From Ditylenchus dipsaci (lineage: Eukaryota > Nematoda > Chromadorea > Rhabditida > Anguinidae): 64,000 bases of DNA. Location of the stretch: positions 248,001 through 312,000 of the forward strand of contig SADC01000251.1 in NCBI GenBank assembly GCA_004194705.1. Direction: 5' to 3'. Below the pieces are notes generated by a model that saw only the letters and a list, made by a program, of their open reading frames with translations, was not told the DNA's origin and made no database searches. Below are positions 53,338 to 63,642 of the stretch, piece by piece. Every line of letters starts with the position of its first letter. Positions within the stretch are counted from its first letter, which is position 1. A program made the translations under genes and the position numbers.

Positions 53338-53955
53338 AAAATGACTTGGATTGCTCAGAATTTGGCCAAAAGCCCCTGAAAGTTGGTTTTTGGGGGTTTA
53401 CTAAAGGGGGGGGACTTCAAAAAAATGTCGTGGCATGTACCCTCACTCACTCTCCAGGCACCTCTTATCTTCTCTCTTTTGTTCCAGGTATCTTCTCTCT
53501 TTTGTTCCTTTTTTTTCAGCTCTCTGAGAGCTGAAAAAAAGGAACAAAAGAGAGAAGATACCTAAAGCCAGAGCGAAGGATGACAGCATCAACAGAGAAG
53601 AGAGCCAGAATTTTAAACCGAGAGCTGAAAAAAAAGGAACAAAGAGAGAAGATAAGAGGTGCCTGGAGAGTGAGTGAGGGTACAAAAAAAAAGTGAACTT
53701 TTTGCGAAAATTCGATTGGGCGGATCAGATTTCCGGTCCGATCGGCTTAATCGCTCAGAATTCCAGGTTTATGACGGTTTGGAGTGGTTCAGGGCGGAAT
53801 TCTGAGCGATTAAGCAGATCGGACCGGAAATCTGATCCGCCCAATCGAGTTTTCACAAAAAGTTAACCCCCCCCCCTTAGTAAACCCCCAAAAAACCAAC
53901 TTTCAGGGCTTGTGACCACTCCGGGCTGGGATTCTGAGCGATCCAAGTCATCTTT
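53338..53955. mobile_element. AATCGCTCAGAA foldback with inner insertion
   Basis: ATGACTTGGATTGCTCAGAA at the left and TTCTGAGCGATCCAAGTCAT at the right. Interrupted at 53437-53684 by a separate inverted-repeat element. Confidence 0.75.
53437..53684. mobile_element. Nested GTACCCTCACTCACTC element
   Basis: Ends GTACCCTCACTCACTCTCCA and complement; arms rich in AGAGAGAAGATA/TATCTTCTCTCT, with GAACAAAAG repeats. No clear target duplication. Confidence 0.75.
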
Positions 53956-54009
53956 TGACTAGGAAATTCGAATTCCCGCAAAATTCACTAATATTTGCTG
54001 CAAGATTAC

Positions 54010-54272
54010 GGCTCTCTCCTGTTATATCCAAAACTGTTACATCTAAAAATGGTTCTAGTTTTATCCGGTTCTCGCCAAAAGTTCCAGCACGGTTCTAGCT
54101 TTTCATTTTAAATTTTGTTATTTTCCATATAGTATTAGAGGGAAAGCCTGAAGTATTGTATCACAAATAAATTGAACTTGAAAGGCTAAAACCTTGCTGA
54201 CTTTTGGCGAGAACCTGATAAAACTAGAACCATTTTTAGATGTAACAGTTTTGGATATAACAGGAGAGAGCC
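54010..54272. mobile_element. GGCTCTCTCCTG MITE, 8-bp target duplication
   Basis: Ends GGCTCTCTCCTGTTATATCC and complement; AAGATTAC flanks both sides (54002-54009, 54273-54280). Long inverted arms (GGTTCTAGTTTTATCCGGTT). Mutator- or Merlin-like by ends and duplication length. Confidence 0.85.
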
Positions 54273-54347
54273 AAGATTACAATGATTTGCTGCAAAATTA
54301 CGAGAATTAGCTGCAAAATTCCGTTTTACCCTTTTGAAACACTGTGG

Positions 54348-54425
54348 TGGGCGAATTTACCTGTGAGCGAATTTAACTGTGGGCGAATTTACCGTGGGCG
54401 AATTTACTGTGGGCGAATTTACCGT
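54348..54425 (+). repeat. GTGGGCGAATTTACC tandem repeat
   Basis: Five copies of a 15-17 bp unit, GTGGGCGAATTTAC(C/T). Confidence 0.85.
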
Positions 54426-54540
54426 TTCCCCCCTTGAGCATGACCATTTTTGACAACTTTTAGGGCAAAACTCACAAATTCTTGTATCACATGCCGATTC
54501 TGATAGCATTAGCGTGCTCTGCGCCCTCGATTCACCCTTA

Positions 54541-54943
54541 TGGCTCTATCACAATTGTAAGTGTAAATGTAAGTGTAAGTGTTAATGTACGTGTAAATGT
54601 AAGATGTCTTCACAATACCAATAACATTTACTCTTATACATTTACACTTACGCCTTCACAATACGAATGTAAATGTAAATGAAAATTATTGACCTATCCT
54701 CACTTTTATTTTTTAATGCCAGTTTTTTTAACCCAACTACCGATTTTTTAAGTTTTTATAACTAGCATTGAACTCCTCGTCATCATAAAGCACTTTTAGT
54801 ATTCTCTGAAAATACTTGAATTCAATTTTCATTTACATTTACATTCGTATTATGAAGGGGTAAGTGTAAATATAAGGGTGTTCACAATACCAAAAACATT
54901 TACACTTACATTTACATTTACACTTACCATTGTGATAAGGCCA
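54541..54943. mobile_element. GTAAGTGTAAATG-repeat MITE, TTA duplication
   Basis: Ends TGGCTCTATCACAATTGTAA and TTACCATTGTGATAAGGCCA; hexamer-like GTAAGT/GTAAAT runs in each arm. TTA flanks both sides (54538-54540, 54944-54946). PIF/Harbinger-like. Confidence 0.7.
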
Positions 54944-54959
54944 TTAGAAACGATGAGCA

Positions 54960-55890
54960 CGAAGGGTTGTAATAACAAAAAGTGTGACGCACATGAAAGC
55001 GTGACTAAGAGCCCTATCAAAAGACTATATGTAGATTTATAATAACGAATTCAAAGACGGATTTCGCTCAGCTAAATAAATCCCAGATTTAATTAAATCT
55101 CCAGATTTAATTAGTAAAGGGACGTCTAATTGAGTACTACCATTTAAATGCCATTACCTAGAAACCACCATCTAACACCACCAGGGTTTACAGATCATGA
55201 AATCTTGAAATTCTTGAATTTAGAATTCAAATTCAAAGAACATAAAAACAAAGAAAATAAAATTGCGTGGAAGAAATTTATTGTGTGGAATACAAGTCAA
55301 AAATTTGACTCCACAAGTGGAACATAATAACTTGTTATTAATAAGTGACGCCTCTTGTACATAGTGATTCCACTGCCTGCGTATGAGTACCATTTTCGGC
55401 ATTCCACGGTACTTCTCCTGTTTACCAACTGTAGAAAAATTAAGGTCATAATAGTTGCAAAAGTAGTAGTCTTGTAGTCTTCAAGAAAAAATTCAAAAAT
55501 TAGGGTGGGTTGGCAAACAGGAGAAGTACCCACCTGAGTACCACTTTCTCTGTACTACTACTTCCATACTACCAGGGTATCGACGTTAGGTACCTTTGTC
55601 TCATTTTTAAACTACCTTGTGTTATAACTGCTTAGGCCTTAGGCTTAGGGGTGGGACAGCGTATGTTAGGACGGACTAATAAATGCCTAACGCTGCTTTT
55701 CCAGGGTAATCTGAACTTAGACTAACATTTGGGTGCTTTTTCTGAGGTTTAAAAAAAAGATTTGAGACAAAATGGGACGAAAGGTACCTAACGTCAACGC
55801 ACCATACTACCATTTAATTTACAAGGGTACCACCACCTGGATACCACCACCTGGGGATCACCCCATAGGTACTTTTTAGGCCATCTTATG
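54960..55890. other. Spacer with TACC/CAGGTGG-like repeats, no supported gene
   Basis: GGTACC, CCACCTGG and TACTACCA words recur at 55380-55860. GGTACCT..CGTC at 55580 and GTACCTAACGTC at 55786 are opposed. No exon with splice support. Confidence 0.4.
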
Positions 55891-55899
55891 AGGTGGATC

Positions 55900-56738
55900 T
55901 AGGGTTGGTGGACGGGAAAATTCCCGGGAAAATTCCCGGAAAAATTCCAGGGAAATTTCCCTGGAAAGTTTGAAGCGGGAAAATTCCCGAAAAATCGGGA
56001 AAATTCAAAATTTTTTGCAAGTTACAATGTTTTTTTTTATATCAACTTTCTATTGTTGTTTTTGTTCGTGTTTAGGCTTATCATGCCTTACTTACAGATT
56101 TTCGATGTTTTCTGGCAGAAAAATATCGTGGAGTTGGAATACTTTAACAAGCAAGAAGAGGATCTGAATGGGAAACGAGTGCCGGTCGCCTACTGCAAGT
56201 TCTGCTACAAGGAGGGCGCGAAGACTGGTCGCTATGTGAACAATGCCACAAAGATAGAGAATCACTTGAAGGTAATTGTTGATTGCTTTTGTGTTTACTA
56301 CTGATTTTAGAGCTGCAATCAAGTCGGAGCCAAGGCAAGGAAGGAAATTGACCGCAGATTGAACGGACGCCACACACTGGCTGGTTTTTAGCAGGGTTTA
56401 TTGTGTAACTGCTTTGATTTGGTGGAATTTGGCGGTGGAAACGGCCTCCCAGGTGACGTTCATCAAGCATAATCTCATGCTGGAGTACGCTCATTTATTT
56501 AAGTCAACCGTAAAAGAACAGAAAGTAGAAGAAGCGATGGAGGAACGAAATGAAGAAATTGATGAAGAAACTAACACATTTGAGGATGAATTTGATCTAT
56601 TTATGCATGATTTTGATTGAGTTGTTATGTTTTTCTGTATAAAGTTCTTTATCAAATTTTCCCGATTTTTTCCCGACTTTGGGAATTTTCCCGGGAACTT
56701 TCCCGTGTTTGAATTTTCCCGGGAAACTACCAACCCTA
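55900..56738. mobile_element. hAT element carrying a BED zinc-finger exon
   Basis: Ends TAGGGTTGGTGG and CTACCAACCCTA, CCCGGGAA(AATT) repeats in both arms, perfect 8-bp duplication GGTGGATC (55892-55899, 56739-56746). It encodes a transposase N-terminal module, so it is a deletion derivative of an autonomous hAT. Confidence 0.9.
56080..56390 (+). pseudogene. BED-type zinc finger of a hAT transposase, remnant
   Basis: Two exons joined by a 39-base GT...TTTTAG intron (about 56272-56310). They encode FDVFWQKNIVELEYFN, CKFC, then NNATKIENHLKSC: a C-x2-C ... H-x3-C BED finger, the DNA-binding N-terminus of hAT transposases. The frame ends TLAGF-stop. A second open stretch (56414-56620) ends in an acidic tail (EEIDEETNTFEDEFDLFMHD) and may be the other end of the deleted transposase. 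The catalytic DDE domain is missing. It could instead be a domesticated BED protein, but its place inside intact terminal repeats argues for a remnant. Confidence 0.7.
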
Positions 56739-56859
56739 GGTGGATCCGACCATGATCGATTCACCGGGGAGTAACAAAACATTTCGTACCGAGACAACTT
56801 TTGCTGGATGAATTCGGTGTGGATGAATTTGATGCGGCTCGAAAAGACAAAAAAAATTA

Positions 56860-56925
56860 AGTTGTGCGCCAACGAGTGCGCGCAAACGAGTGCGAGCAAA
56901 TGAGTGCGCGCGAATGAGTAGTAAC
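56860..56925 (+). repeat. AACGAGTGCGCGCAA tandem units
   Basis: Four copies of (A/C)GAGTGCGxGCxAA(T/C); similar words (TGAGTGCGTCG) occur near 28625. Confidence 0.6.
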
Positions 56926-57409
56926 GCTACAAATAGCTACTCGATTATGAACCTTTCTATACTCGTATATTCTAACTCTCACAAGTCTGAACTCGCATAT
57001 TTCAACTTATAGTCTTGTTATCTTCCTAGCTTGTGACTAAATTTGGATGAAGTGTAGGCCGGCGCAATTTAGGAAGGACTAGAACATGTTTTCACTGCTT
57101 TTTGTGGCTTATGCTGAGCCAGAGGTATGTCAACATAAGTTAGCGTAAAAGCTATGGCTTCTAACATAGCCAAAGTAGCGATCAGTGTTTGTAAAGCCCC
57201 TTTTTTCATAGACTTGTATAAAGGCGACAAGACACAAAAAAAATGTGTAATGGGATTTTTTTGAATTATCATTAAATAAACATTTAAAAATTTGTGGCGT
57301 TTTGTTTGAAAAAATGTGATATGGTTGATATGACAGATTTAGAAGTATGCGGTGGAACGTATTGATCACCCGTAATAATTCAAGTTCTCAAATTTTAGTC
57401 TGTTTAAAC

Positions 57410-58316
57410 ATGCTTCCCTTCGAAGTTTACTTAGATATTGCTGATTTTGTCGACTTGAGGAACTATACTAAGCTTATTGTGCTATCCTCTAAACTTTTTC
57501 ATGTGTTTGACCGTAAATGCTGCTTACACCTGACCAAGGTTTTCCAGTTTTTTTGTAGTTCAGGGTCCAAAGATCTTTGCTTTCAGCATTTATGTGACTT
57601 ATTTGTGCGTTTTCAGATTGCTCATAGTATGGATTATACGAAGTTGCAGAATTGCTTGGGTGAGCTGCGAAAAGGCGGGGCAAATTCGTGGGACGAAGCA
57701 GATGAAATCGAGATGGAAGTGAAGCGTGGGGTAAAAGACCAGATCAGCTATGGGAGGAAGTTTTACGTGGACAAAAACCGTAAGTTTGTGAATTATCTCC
57801 ATCATTTTATCTCACATCCTTCCTTTTCAGGTCCCGCTGTTTCAGGCTCCCGAGAGACGACGCTGGATGAAATCTTCGTGGAGTTGCAGCGCTGCATCGT
57901 TTCTCTCCAAATGCTTCCTCATGTGGCGGATGTGGTCCGAAGTTGTGCTACCAACATTGTCACCAACGGAATTGCAAAGGCGGAATGTCTGCTGAAATGT
58001 CTGAGAGCCGGTCCTCCAATCAATGCGCAGCCCAATTCGAAAGTCAATCAGCTCGACAAGCCGTCGAAGCCAAACTACATGATTACTGGATTGAAGGAGT
58101 TCAGGTGCCTCGTTGATCAATGCAGTTTCCCTTATAGCTTCAAGAAACAAGAAAAGATGATTGGACACATCGAGGGGATTCATCGTAGGAATCTTATTTG
58201 ACCTAACTTCCCAGTGTGAAAATTTGAAACCTTCAGGTCAGCATACTTGGTTGGAAGGAGAAGAAGATCCTAATGGGCAAGAGCAAACTGGAGGCTTCGG
58301 ACAGGATGCACCTTGA
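57410..58316 (+). CDS. F-box-like protein with C-terminal C2H2 finger
   Basis: Exons 57410-57779, 57831-58184, 58237-58316 give 267 residues. The ATG is placed at MLPFEVYLDIADFVDL, an F-box-like start followed by VLSSKLFHVF, about a dozen bases after an AATTTTAG acceptor; an in-frame ATG at 57347 lies before that acceptor. The two introns (51 and 52 bp) could be read through: the first is open in frame, and reading the second gives a stop at 58201. Near the end, FRCLVDQC, 14 residues, H-IEGI-H forms a C2H2-like finger. The middle is not recognised. The acidic tail (EGEEDPNGQEQTGGFGQDAP) follows splicing. AATAAA lies at 58373-58378. By F-box analogy, an adaptor whose finger might bind the target (inference). 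Confidence 0.75.
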
Positions 58317-58372
58317 TTTTTCGTCCAAGTAAATTGTTACTCGAAATTCATCATTGTTGACGAAAGTTTTTG

Positions 58373-58378
58373 AATAAA
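58373..58378 (+). terminator. Polyadenylation signal of the F-box/C2H2 gene
   Basis: AATAAA 57 bases after the stop of the spliced model. Confidence 0.6.
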
Positions 58379-58680
58379 ATTCCTTCTATGCATTCTCTTT
58401 ATTATTCTGTATTTTTTTGAACTGTGACTTTACTTTTTCTTCACGTAGGTATTGGTGAACGCGGTGTGTGTCAATTCTGTCCTGCATCGATTGTGTTCGG
58501 GTATATAAAAGGATGCGATAGTGTCCGGCTAGTATAACACGACCTGTTGTGTGGGCTAGTATATAAGGGACAATTGTGTCCGCCATGAGTAAAACGGCCA
58601 ATTATATCCTTAACACCTCTAATCGTTCATGAAAAACTGTTAATTGATCTGTTGGCTTTTCCACCGTGTTTTAGTCACTA

Positions 58681-59108
58681 CAGTCAAACCTCGATTTAGT
58701 GGCACCCCCCAAAAGTTCGTTCCCGCTTAGGGTCCGACACTTTTTTTAACCCGATTTTCAAAATATTTTATCGATTCTGTTATGACAGTCTGGTCGCAAA
58801 TATCGTGAGGATTCCGATTTCGCCGATCCTTTTTGAAAAGTAAACAAATTTTGGGGTAAAAAAAGTAAAACCTCGATATAGTGGCACCCCTTTTTTAAAA
58901 ACAGGTGCCACTATATCGAGGTTTTACTTTTTTAACCCAAATTTTGTTTTCTTTCAAAAAACGATCGGTAAAATCGGAATCCTTACGATATTTGCGACCA
59001 GACTGTGCTAACAGAATCGATAAAGTATTTCGAAAATTGGGTTAAAAAAAGTGTCGGACCCTAGGCGGGAACGAACTTTTGGGGTGCCACTAAATCGAGG
59101 TTTGACTG
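58681..59108. mobile_element. pogo-like MITE with a second palindrome at its core
   Basis: Ends CAGTCAAACCTCGATTTAGT and complement between TA dinucleotides; the core repeats AAAACCTCGATATAGTGGCA and complement. The whole is a near-perfect 428-bp palindrome. Confidence 0.88.
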
Positions 59109-59541
59109 TATAGCGAGGCAAAAAGAGAGACCTGACCCAACTTGAGACGGTATCTACCCAGATTCGTGATTTGAACACAGTTTCACATTGCCAGATGAAC
59201 AATTTTTTCAATCTAAGCCCTAACAGAATAAGCGACAAACCTCAAACATGATGTGATCCTTAGATATATTTTAATCGGTTCTTATCCGTTATTCTCAATT
59301 TTGACTTCTAAGGAAGAGAACCCGAATGTGACCTGCGGCAACTTCGATCAATTTTTATAATATTTAGATGGTTTACATATATTTTCGATAGTTTCTGTGC
59401 CTTCTAGGTGGCTTAAAGACCACCCATGAAACACTGGGAACAATCTATGGGTCTGAGAATAGTCTCCAAAAAGTAGGTTAGCTGATTAATAAAGGTTATA
59501 TGATATTTATTGCGCCCGCAAGTAATTGAATTGTATTAAAC

Positions 59542-59733
59542 CAGAGCTGGTATCTGTACTCATAAATAAGACTCCTACTTATTTCGAGACCCTAAATCTT
59601 ATTTATTTTTAGATTTTTATGTCAAAAATGTTTTTCTAGCAACAAAAGAGCAATAAAGACTGTGTAAAATAGCATGTTTTTACCAAAATACCCTAAATCT
59701 ACTTATTTACAAAAAATTAAGATACCAGCCCTG
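59542..59733. mobile_element. hAT MITE, CAGAGCTGGTATC family
   Basis: Ends CAGAGCTGGTATC and GATACCAGCCCTG; flanks TATTAAAC and TATAAAAC match at 7 of 8 bases. ACTTATTT motifs inside. Confidence 0.75.
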
Positions 59734-59861
59734 TATAAAACTAATCAATCGTAATATACGGCTCAAATGTTGCACCACAAAAACAGTAACATCGGCTAAA
59801 CACTAAACTTCCTCGGGGGGGGGGGGGGTGCACTTCAAGGGGGTGCACTTCAACTTTTACG

Positions 59862-59931
59862 TCGGTGGACTAGTGGGATAGAGGCGGCGGACTGCGAAAG
59901 TTGGTCGTCGGTTCGATACCCACTGGGGGTT
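59862..59931 (+). ncRNA. tRNA-like sequence (SINE-type)
   Basis: TGGACTAGTGGGATAGAG (A-box-like), then GGTTCGATACCC (B box) at tRNA spacing. Stems not convincing. Confidence 0.45.
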
Positions 59932-60076
59932 TAATTTTTCCTCGACTTTTCCAAAATTTCATCGAATTAATTCTCGTTTGAATTTTGCTGGTACCCGTCT
60001 TTCAAAAATATTTCCATGGGCGACGAGCATGCCCCTTTAAATCGGAGGTTCACTTTGACTAAATTTCAGTCAAAGC

Positions 60077-60289
60077 CAGGGTTCTCATCTCAAAGTTTCG
60101 AAAAAAGGACATTTGGATAAAAAAGGACATTTCGACCATTATTAAAGAAAACGGTCATTTTATCCAGTGCTTATTGTTATTTTGGAGCGAAAAAAAAAGA
60201 TTTTGAATAAAAATTCTAGAAATAAAAAAGATTTTGGGTCCTGAAAAAAGGACAAATCTTTTTAAAAAAAAGGACGGATGAAAACTCTC
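60077..60289. mobile_element. hAT MITE nested in a pogo-like element
   Basis: Starts CAGGGTTCTCATC and ends GATGAAAACTCTC, perfect 8-bp duplication GTCAAAGC (60069-60076, 60290-60297). AAAAAGGACA and AAAAAAGATTTT motifs link it to 44758-44956. The host sequence (TAAATTTCAGTCAAAGCTGACC) occurs uninterrupted at 11445-11470. Confidence 0.85.
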
Positions 60290-61199
60290 GTCAAAGCCAA
60301 CCAGATTGTCTTATTTTCGGGTGTCGTTAAATCCGAGGGTTGACTGTATAACGCATCAGAAATATAACTATTAGTTTGCAAAACACTTATTAGCATGAAG
60401 GTTTTTTTGATTCAGTCGCATGACACTTACAATTTCAATTATGATTTCTGAGTACAGTCAACACTCGACCCCGCATCGCTCTCGGGACCGGCCCTACCCG
60501 GACGCAATACCGAGCTGGATGCAATTTTGAGCGGACGGCGTTACGCGAATTAGTCTACACCAGTGCTGTAAATGGCACCGGTGCGGTGCCCGGTGCCGAA
60601 ATTTTAGAGTTCGGTGCCTGGTGCGGAGCCAAGACTTCACAGACAGTGCCCGTATTCAGGGCGCAAAACGGTAAAAAATCGGACCGATTTTGGAACCGAT
60701 TCTGTTCCATTTTCGGGCCTGTTTTTGGAACAGATTGGTTCCAAAATCGGACCGATTTTGGAACCGATTTTCGTACCGATTTTGTAACAGATTTTGCCGA
60801 TTGTTTTATCGTTTGTTGTACCGATTTTTGTACCGTTATTTGTACCACGTATTTTATCGTTTATTATGCTGCTTGTTTTAGTATTGGTTTGTACCGGCTT
60901 TTGTTCACATGAAAAGTCGAATTAAGTCATTTTTCTGTGCCACGAGCCCAGTAATCAGGGTACAAGCACACAATCGACCAAAATTAGTATTAATATCAAA
61001 TCATTGACACGTCTAATAGACTACTGAATTTTCGGGTGGTCCACTTGGATATCCCCACCCTAACCCCAATTCCTGGTAGGTACCTCCTTGTCAGGTGAGT
61101 GTCCACCTGGATGGCCCAAAAAATGGAAGTAAAAAAATAAAGTTTACACTTAGTGGGACTAGAACCAGTAACCTCGATGACGGCAACCCCTCCTCAATT

Positions 61200-62010
61200 T
61201 AGACTGGGTGGTAGACCACTTGGATCAAAATTTTTTTTTACGTTTTCGGGTTCCAAAGCAATTTTTCTGTATCAATTCGAGCATGCTGAAGATGGTTTGA
61301 CAGTGGTAAAATCACGTTTTATCGAGAAATTTTTGAGTTATTGTGAACTCTTGATTTATCAAAATCAATCGTTAGCGATAACTCAAAAATTTCTCGATAA
61401 AACGTGATTTTACCACTGTCAAACCATCTTCAGCATGCTCGAATTGATGCAGAAAAATTGCTTTGGAACCCGAAAACGTGAAAAAAAATTTTGATCCAAG
61501 TGGTCGACCACTTGGTTACCCGGTGGTCCACTTGGATATCCATGTAAATCGCCAATCCAAAATTTTGAGGTTACAGGCTCGAATTCTGGTGGTAACAGAC
61601 ATTATTGTTTCTTTAATAAAATTATAAACTATTCTGTAAAAGACAGTAAGCCTCAAAATGGGTTGGGTAACCACCGGTACCTCCTCTAGACCATTAAAAC
61701 CAAATGGTCGTCCACTTGGATCAATTTTTTTACATTTTTCATTTTCCAAAACCTGTTTTCTGGAATCATTCGACATGCTGAAAATGGTTTGATAATAGTG
61801 AAGTAAGGTTTTGTATAATATTTTTTGAGAATTGGGATACAATTGATTTTGCCAAAACTCGATTTTACCAAGACTCGAAAAATACCTGAGAAAACGGCAT
61901 TTTACCACTGTCAAACCATCTTCAGCATGCCCGAATTAATCCAGGAAACAAGTTTTGGAAGCCAAAAAAGTGAAAATTTTTTGATCCAAGTGGACGACCA
62001 CTTAGTTCAG
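61200..62010. mobile_element. Two GTGGTCG(T/A)CCAC foldbacks
   Basis: 61205-61515 is an almost perfect 310-bp palindrome (ACCACTTGGATCAAAATTTT ... AAAATTTTGATCCAAGTGGT; CATGCTGAAGATGGTTTGAC inside). 61685-62010 is a second, more diverged copy of the same family. Confidence 0.75.
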
Positions 62011-62253
62011 TTGGTGCATGGTTTATCCAGTAAAGCTGAAGTTAAATCTCTCCGCAAATTCGAATTCGAAAATTAGGCATGTTTGAAATTATTGCCCAAA
62101 TGAGCGGCACAAATGACGGTGCCCAAATGAGTTTTGCCCAAATGAGTGGAAACCGTGCGTTGAATTAGCATAGAATTCTGAACACTTAAATAAGAATATG
62201 ACATAACACCCAAAACTGGCATATAGCCTCAAAATGATTGGAGATTTGATAAT

Positions 62254-62325
62254 GCACCAATAGCCGAGTGGCTAAAGCTTCTAGCAATAAGTTGAGGCTC
62301 GAAAGTTCGATTCCCACTAGAAACA
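62254..62325 (+). ncRNA. tRNA-like sequence
   Basis: TAGCCGAGTGGCTAAAGC (A-box-like, as in class II tRNAs) and AGTTCGATTCCC (B box) at tRNA spacing. A terminal stem is weak. Confidence 0.5.
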
Positions 62326-62360
62326 GCAAATTTAAAATCGATTCGAAAATGGAACAGTTG

Positions 62361-63190
62361 GGCTGTAGGAAGTTTCGTAACGAGACAATTCGTAAGAGCG
62401 AATTTTCGTAAAAGCGAACTTTCGTAAGAAATTTTTTTCGTAAGAGCGAATTTTCGTAAGAAACTTTTCCGTAAGAGCGAATTTTCGTAAGAAACTTTTT
62501 CGTAAGAGCGAATTTTCGTAACAAACTCTTTCGTAACGCGCTTTTCAGTAACATTAGTGATATGTTAAGTGGCTTTTTTTGCTTTTTAATCATCCCTTGA
62601 TGTTTCTTATAATTTCTGTGATGTTTGACCAGAAATAGTCAAGAAAAAAAATAAAACAGTCAGAGGGTGGAATCGAACCGACGGTAAAAAAACTCATCCC
62701 ATCAACTTACCTACTGCACCATTCATGCCACTGATAGTAATGGGCTATGTGTAGTATATAATATATGAATCCTAGCTCAGAGTCTTTCTCCACGCTTTTG
62801 GGTATTTCAGCTGGTCTCCTAACGGATGAAAAGTCTGGGATCAACTCAGTAATCCAAATTTTAGTCATATAACCTATGATTACCAACTTTTGTCCTTTTA
62901 CTGTTAATATTCATATAGTTAACTGTACAAGCTGTCGAAGAGTGACAGAAAGGTCAAAATTAACGAATCAGATGACATCCTGGATTAAAAAAATTGATTA
63001 AAAGTGAAAAAAATTTCGATGATTTCCTCTTACGAAAGAAATTCGTTACGAAAATTCGCTGTTACGAAAAAATTTCTTACGAAAATTCGCTGTTACGAAA
63101 CTGTTTCTTATGAAAATGTTTCTTACGAAAGTTCGTTCTTACGAAAGTTCGCTCTTACGAAATTGTCTTGTTACGAAACTTCCTACAGCC
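62361..63190. mobile_element. TTCGTAAGAGCG-repeat element, 8-bp target duplication
   Basis: Ends GGCTGTAGGAAGTTTCGTAA and complement; seven or more AGAGCGAATTTTCGTAAGAA units left, inverted on the right. AACAGTTG flanks both sides (62353-62360, 63191-63198). It splits the subterminal repeats of the 2.76-kb hAT-like element. Confidence 0.85.
62661..62733 (-). ncRNA. tRNA-like sequence (SINE-type)
   Basis: Minus strand: ATGGTGCAGTAGGTAAG (A-box-like) and GGTTCGATTCC (B box). It lies between the arms of the 62.4-63.2 kb element. Confidence 0.45.
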
Positions 63191-63557
63191 AACAGTTGTC
63201 CCAAAATCGGTCCGATTATCGGTTCCAAAATCGGTCCGAAAATCTATCTTATTTTCTGTCGATTTGCGCCCTGAATACGGGCACAGGTGCCCGCTATTTC
63301 GGCACTGGTTTACAGCACTGGTCTACAAGCGACTTGGTCTGCGCACGAATTGATCTACACTTTTCCTTCTTTTCTACGTCAGCATTTGGCTGAATAATAT
63401 CTCTGCAAGAAGTTATGAAAATTTTAGTGTCCAAATTGAGGATTTGCAAAAAATTGGTTTTTGAGGGAAAATCTGATATTCTTTATGAAATTGCGATCAT
63501 TCAGATACAAGTTTGTACGCAATAGATAGTCCAGATTATGCCTTGCATTTTGAGATA

Positions 63558-63642
63558 CAGTCGACTCTCGATTAAACATACGGTCGATTTAACATACAGC
63601 TGGGTCGGTCACCAGGGTGTATGTTAAATCGAGAGTTGACTG
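63558..63642. mobile_element. 85-bp pogo-like MITE
   Basis: Ends CAGTCGACTCTCGATTAAAC and complement (TTTAACATAC arms) between TA dinucleotides. The shortest member in the window; little more than two termini. A lone right end (GCATCGACTGTA) is seen near 63945; 63645-64000 is otherwise spacer. Confidence 0.85.

Larger units (their letters stand above)
60561..63320. mobile_element. 2.76-kb hAT-like element with nested insertions
   Basis: Ends CAGTGCTGTAAATGGCACCG and TTTACAGCACTG; GCCCGTATTCAGGGCGC and ATCGG(A/T)CCGATTTTGGAACC subterminal motifs are mirrored. Flanks GTCTACAC and GTCTACAA match 7 of 8. It contains GTGGTCGACCAC foldbacks (61200-61520, 61685-62010), a tRNA-like sequence and an 830-bp element. 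No transposase recognised. Confidence 0.7.

Noticed and set aside
62186..62593. 135-codon Arg/Lys/Phe-rich minus-strand frame
   Set aside because: Most of it translates the TTCGTAAGAGCG array; the repeated LLRKF pattern is explained by the DNA repeat.
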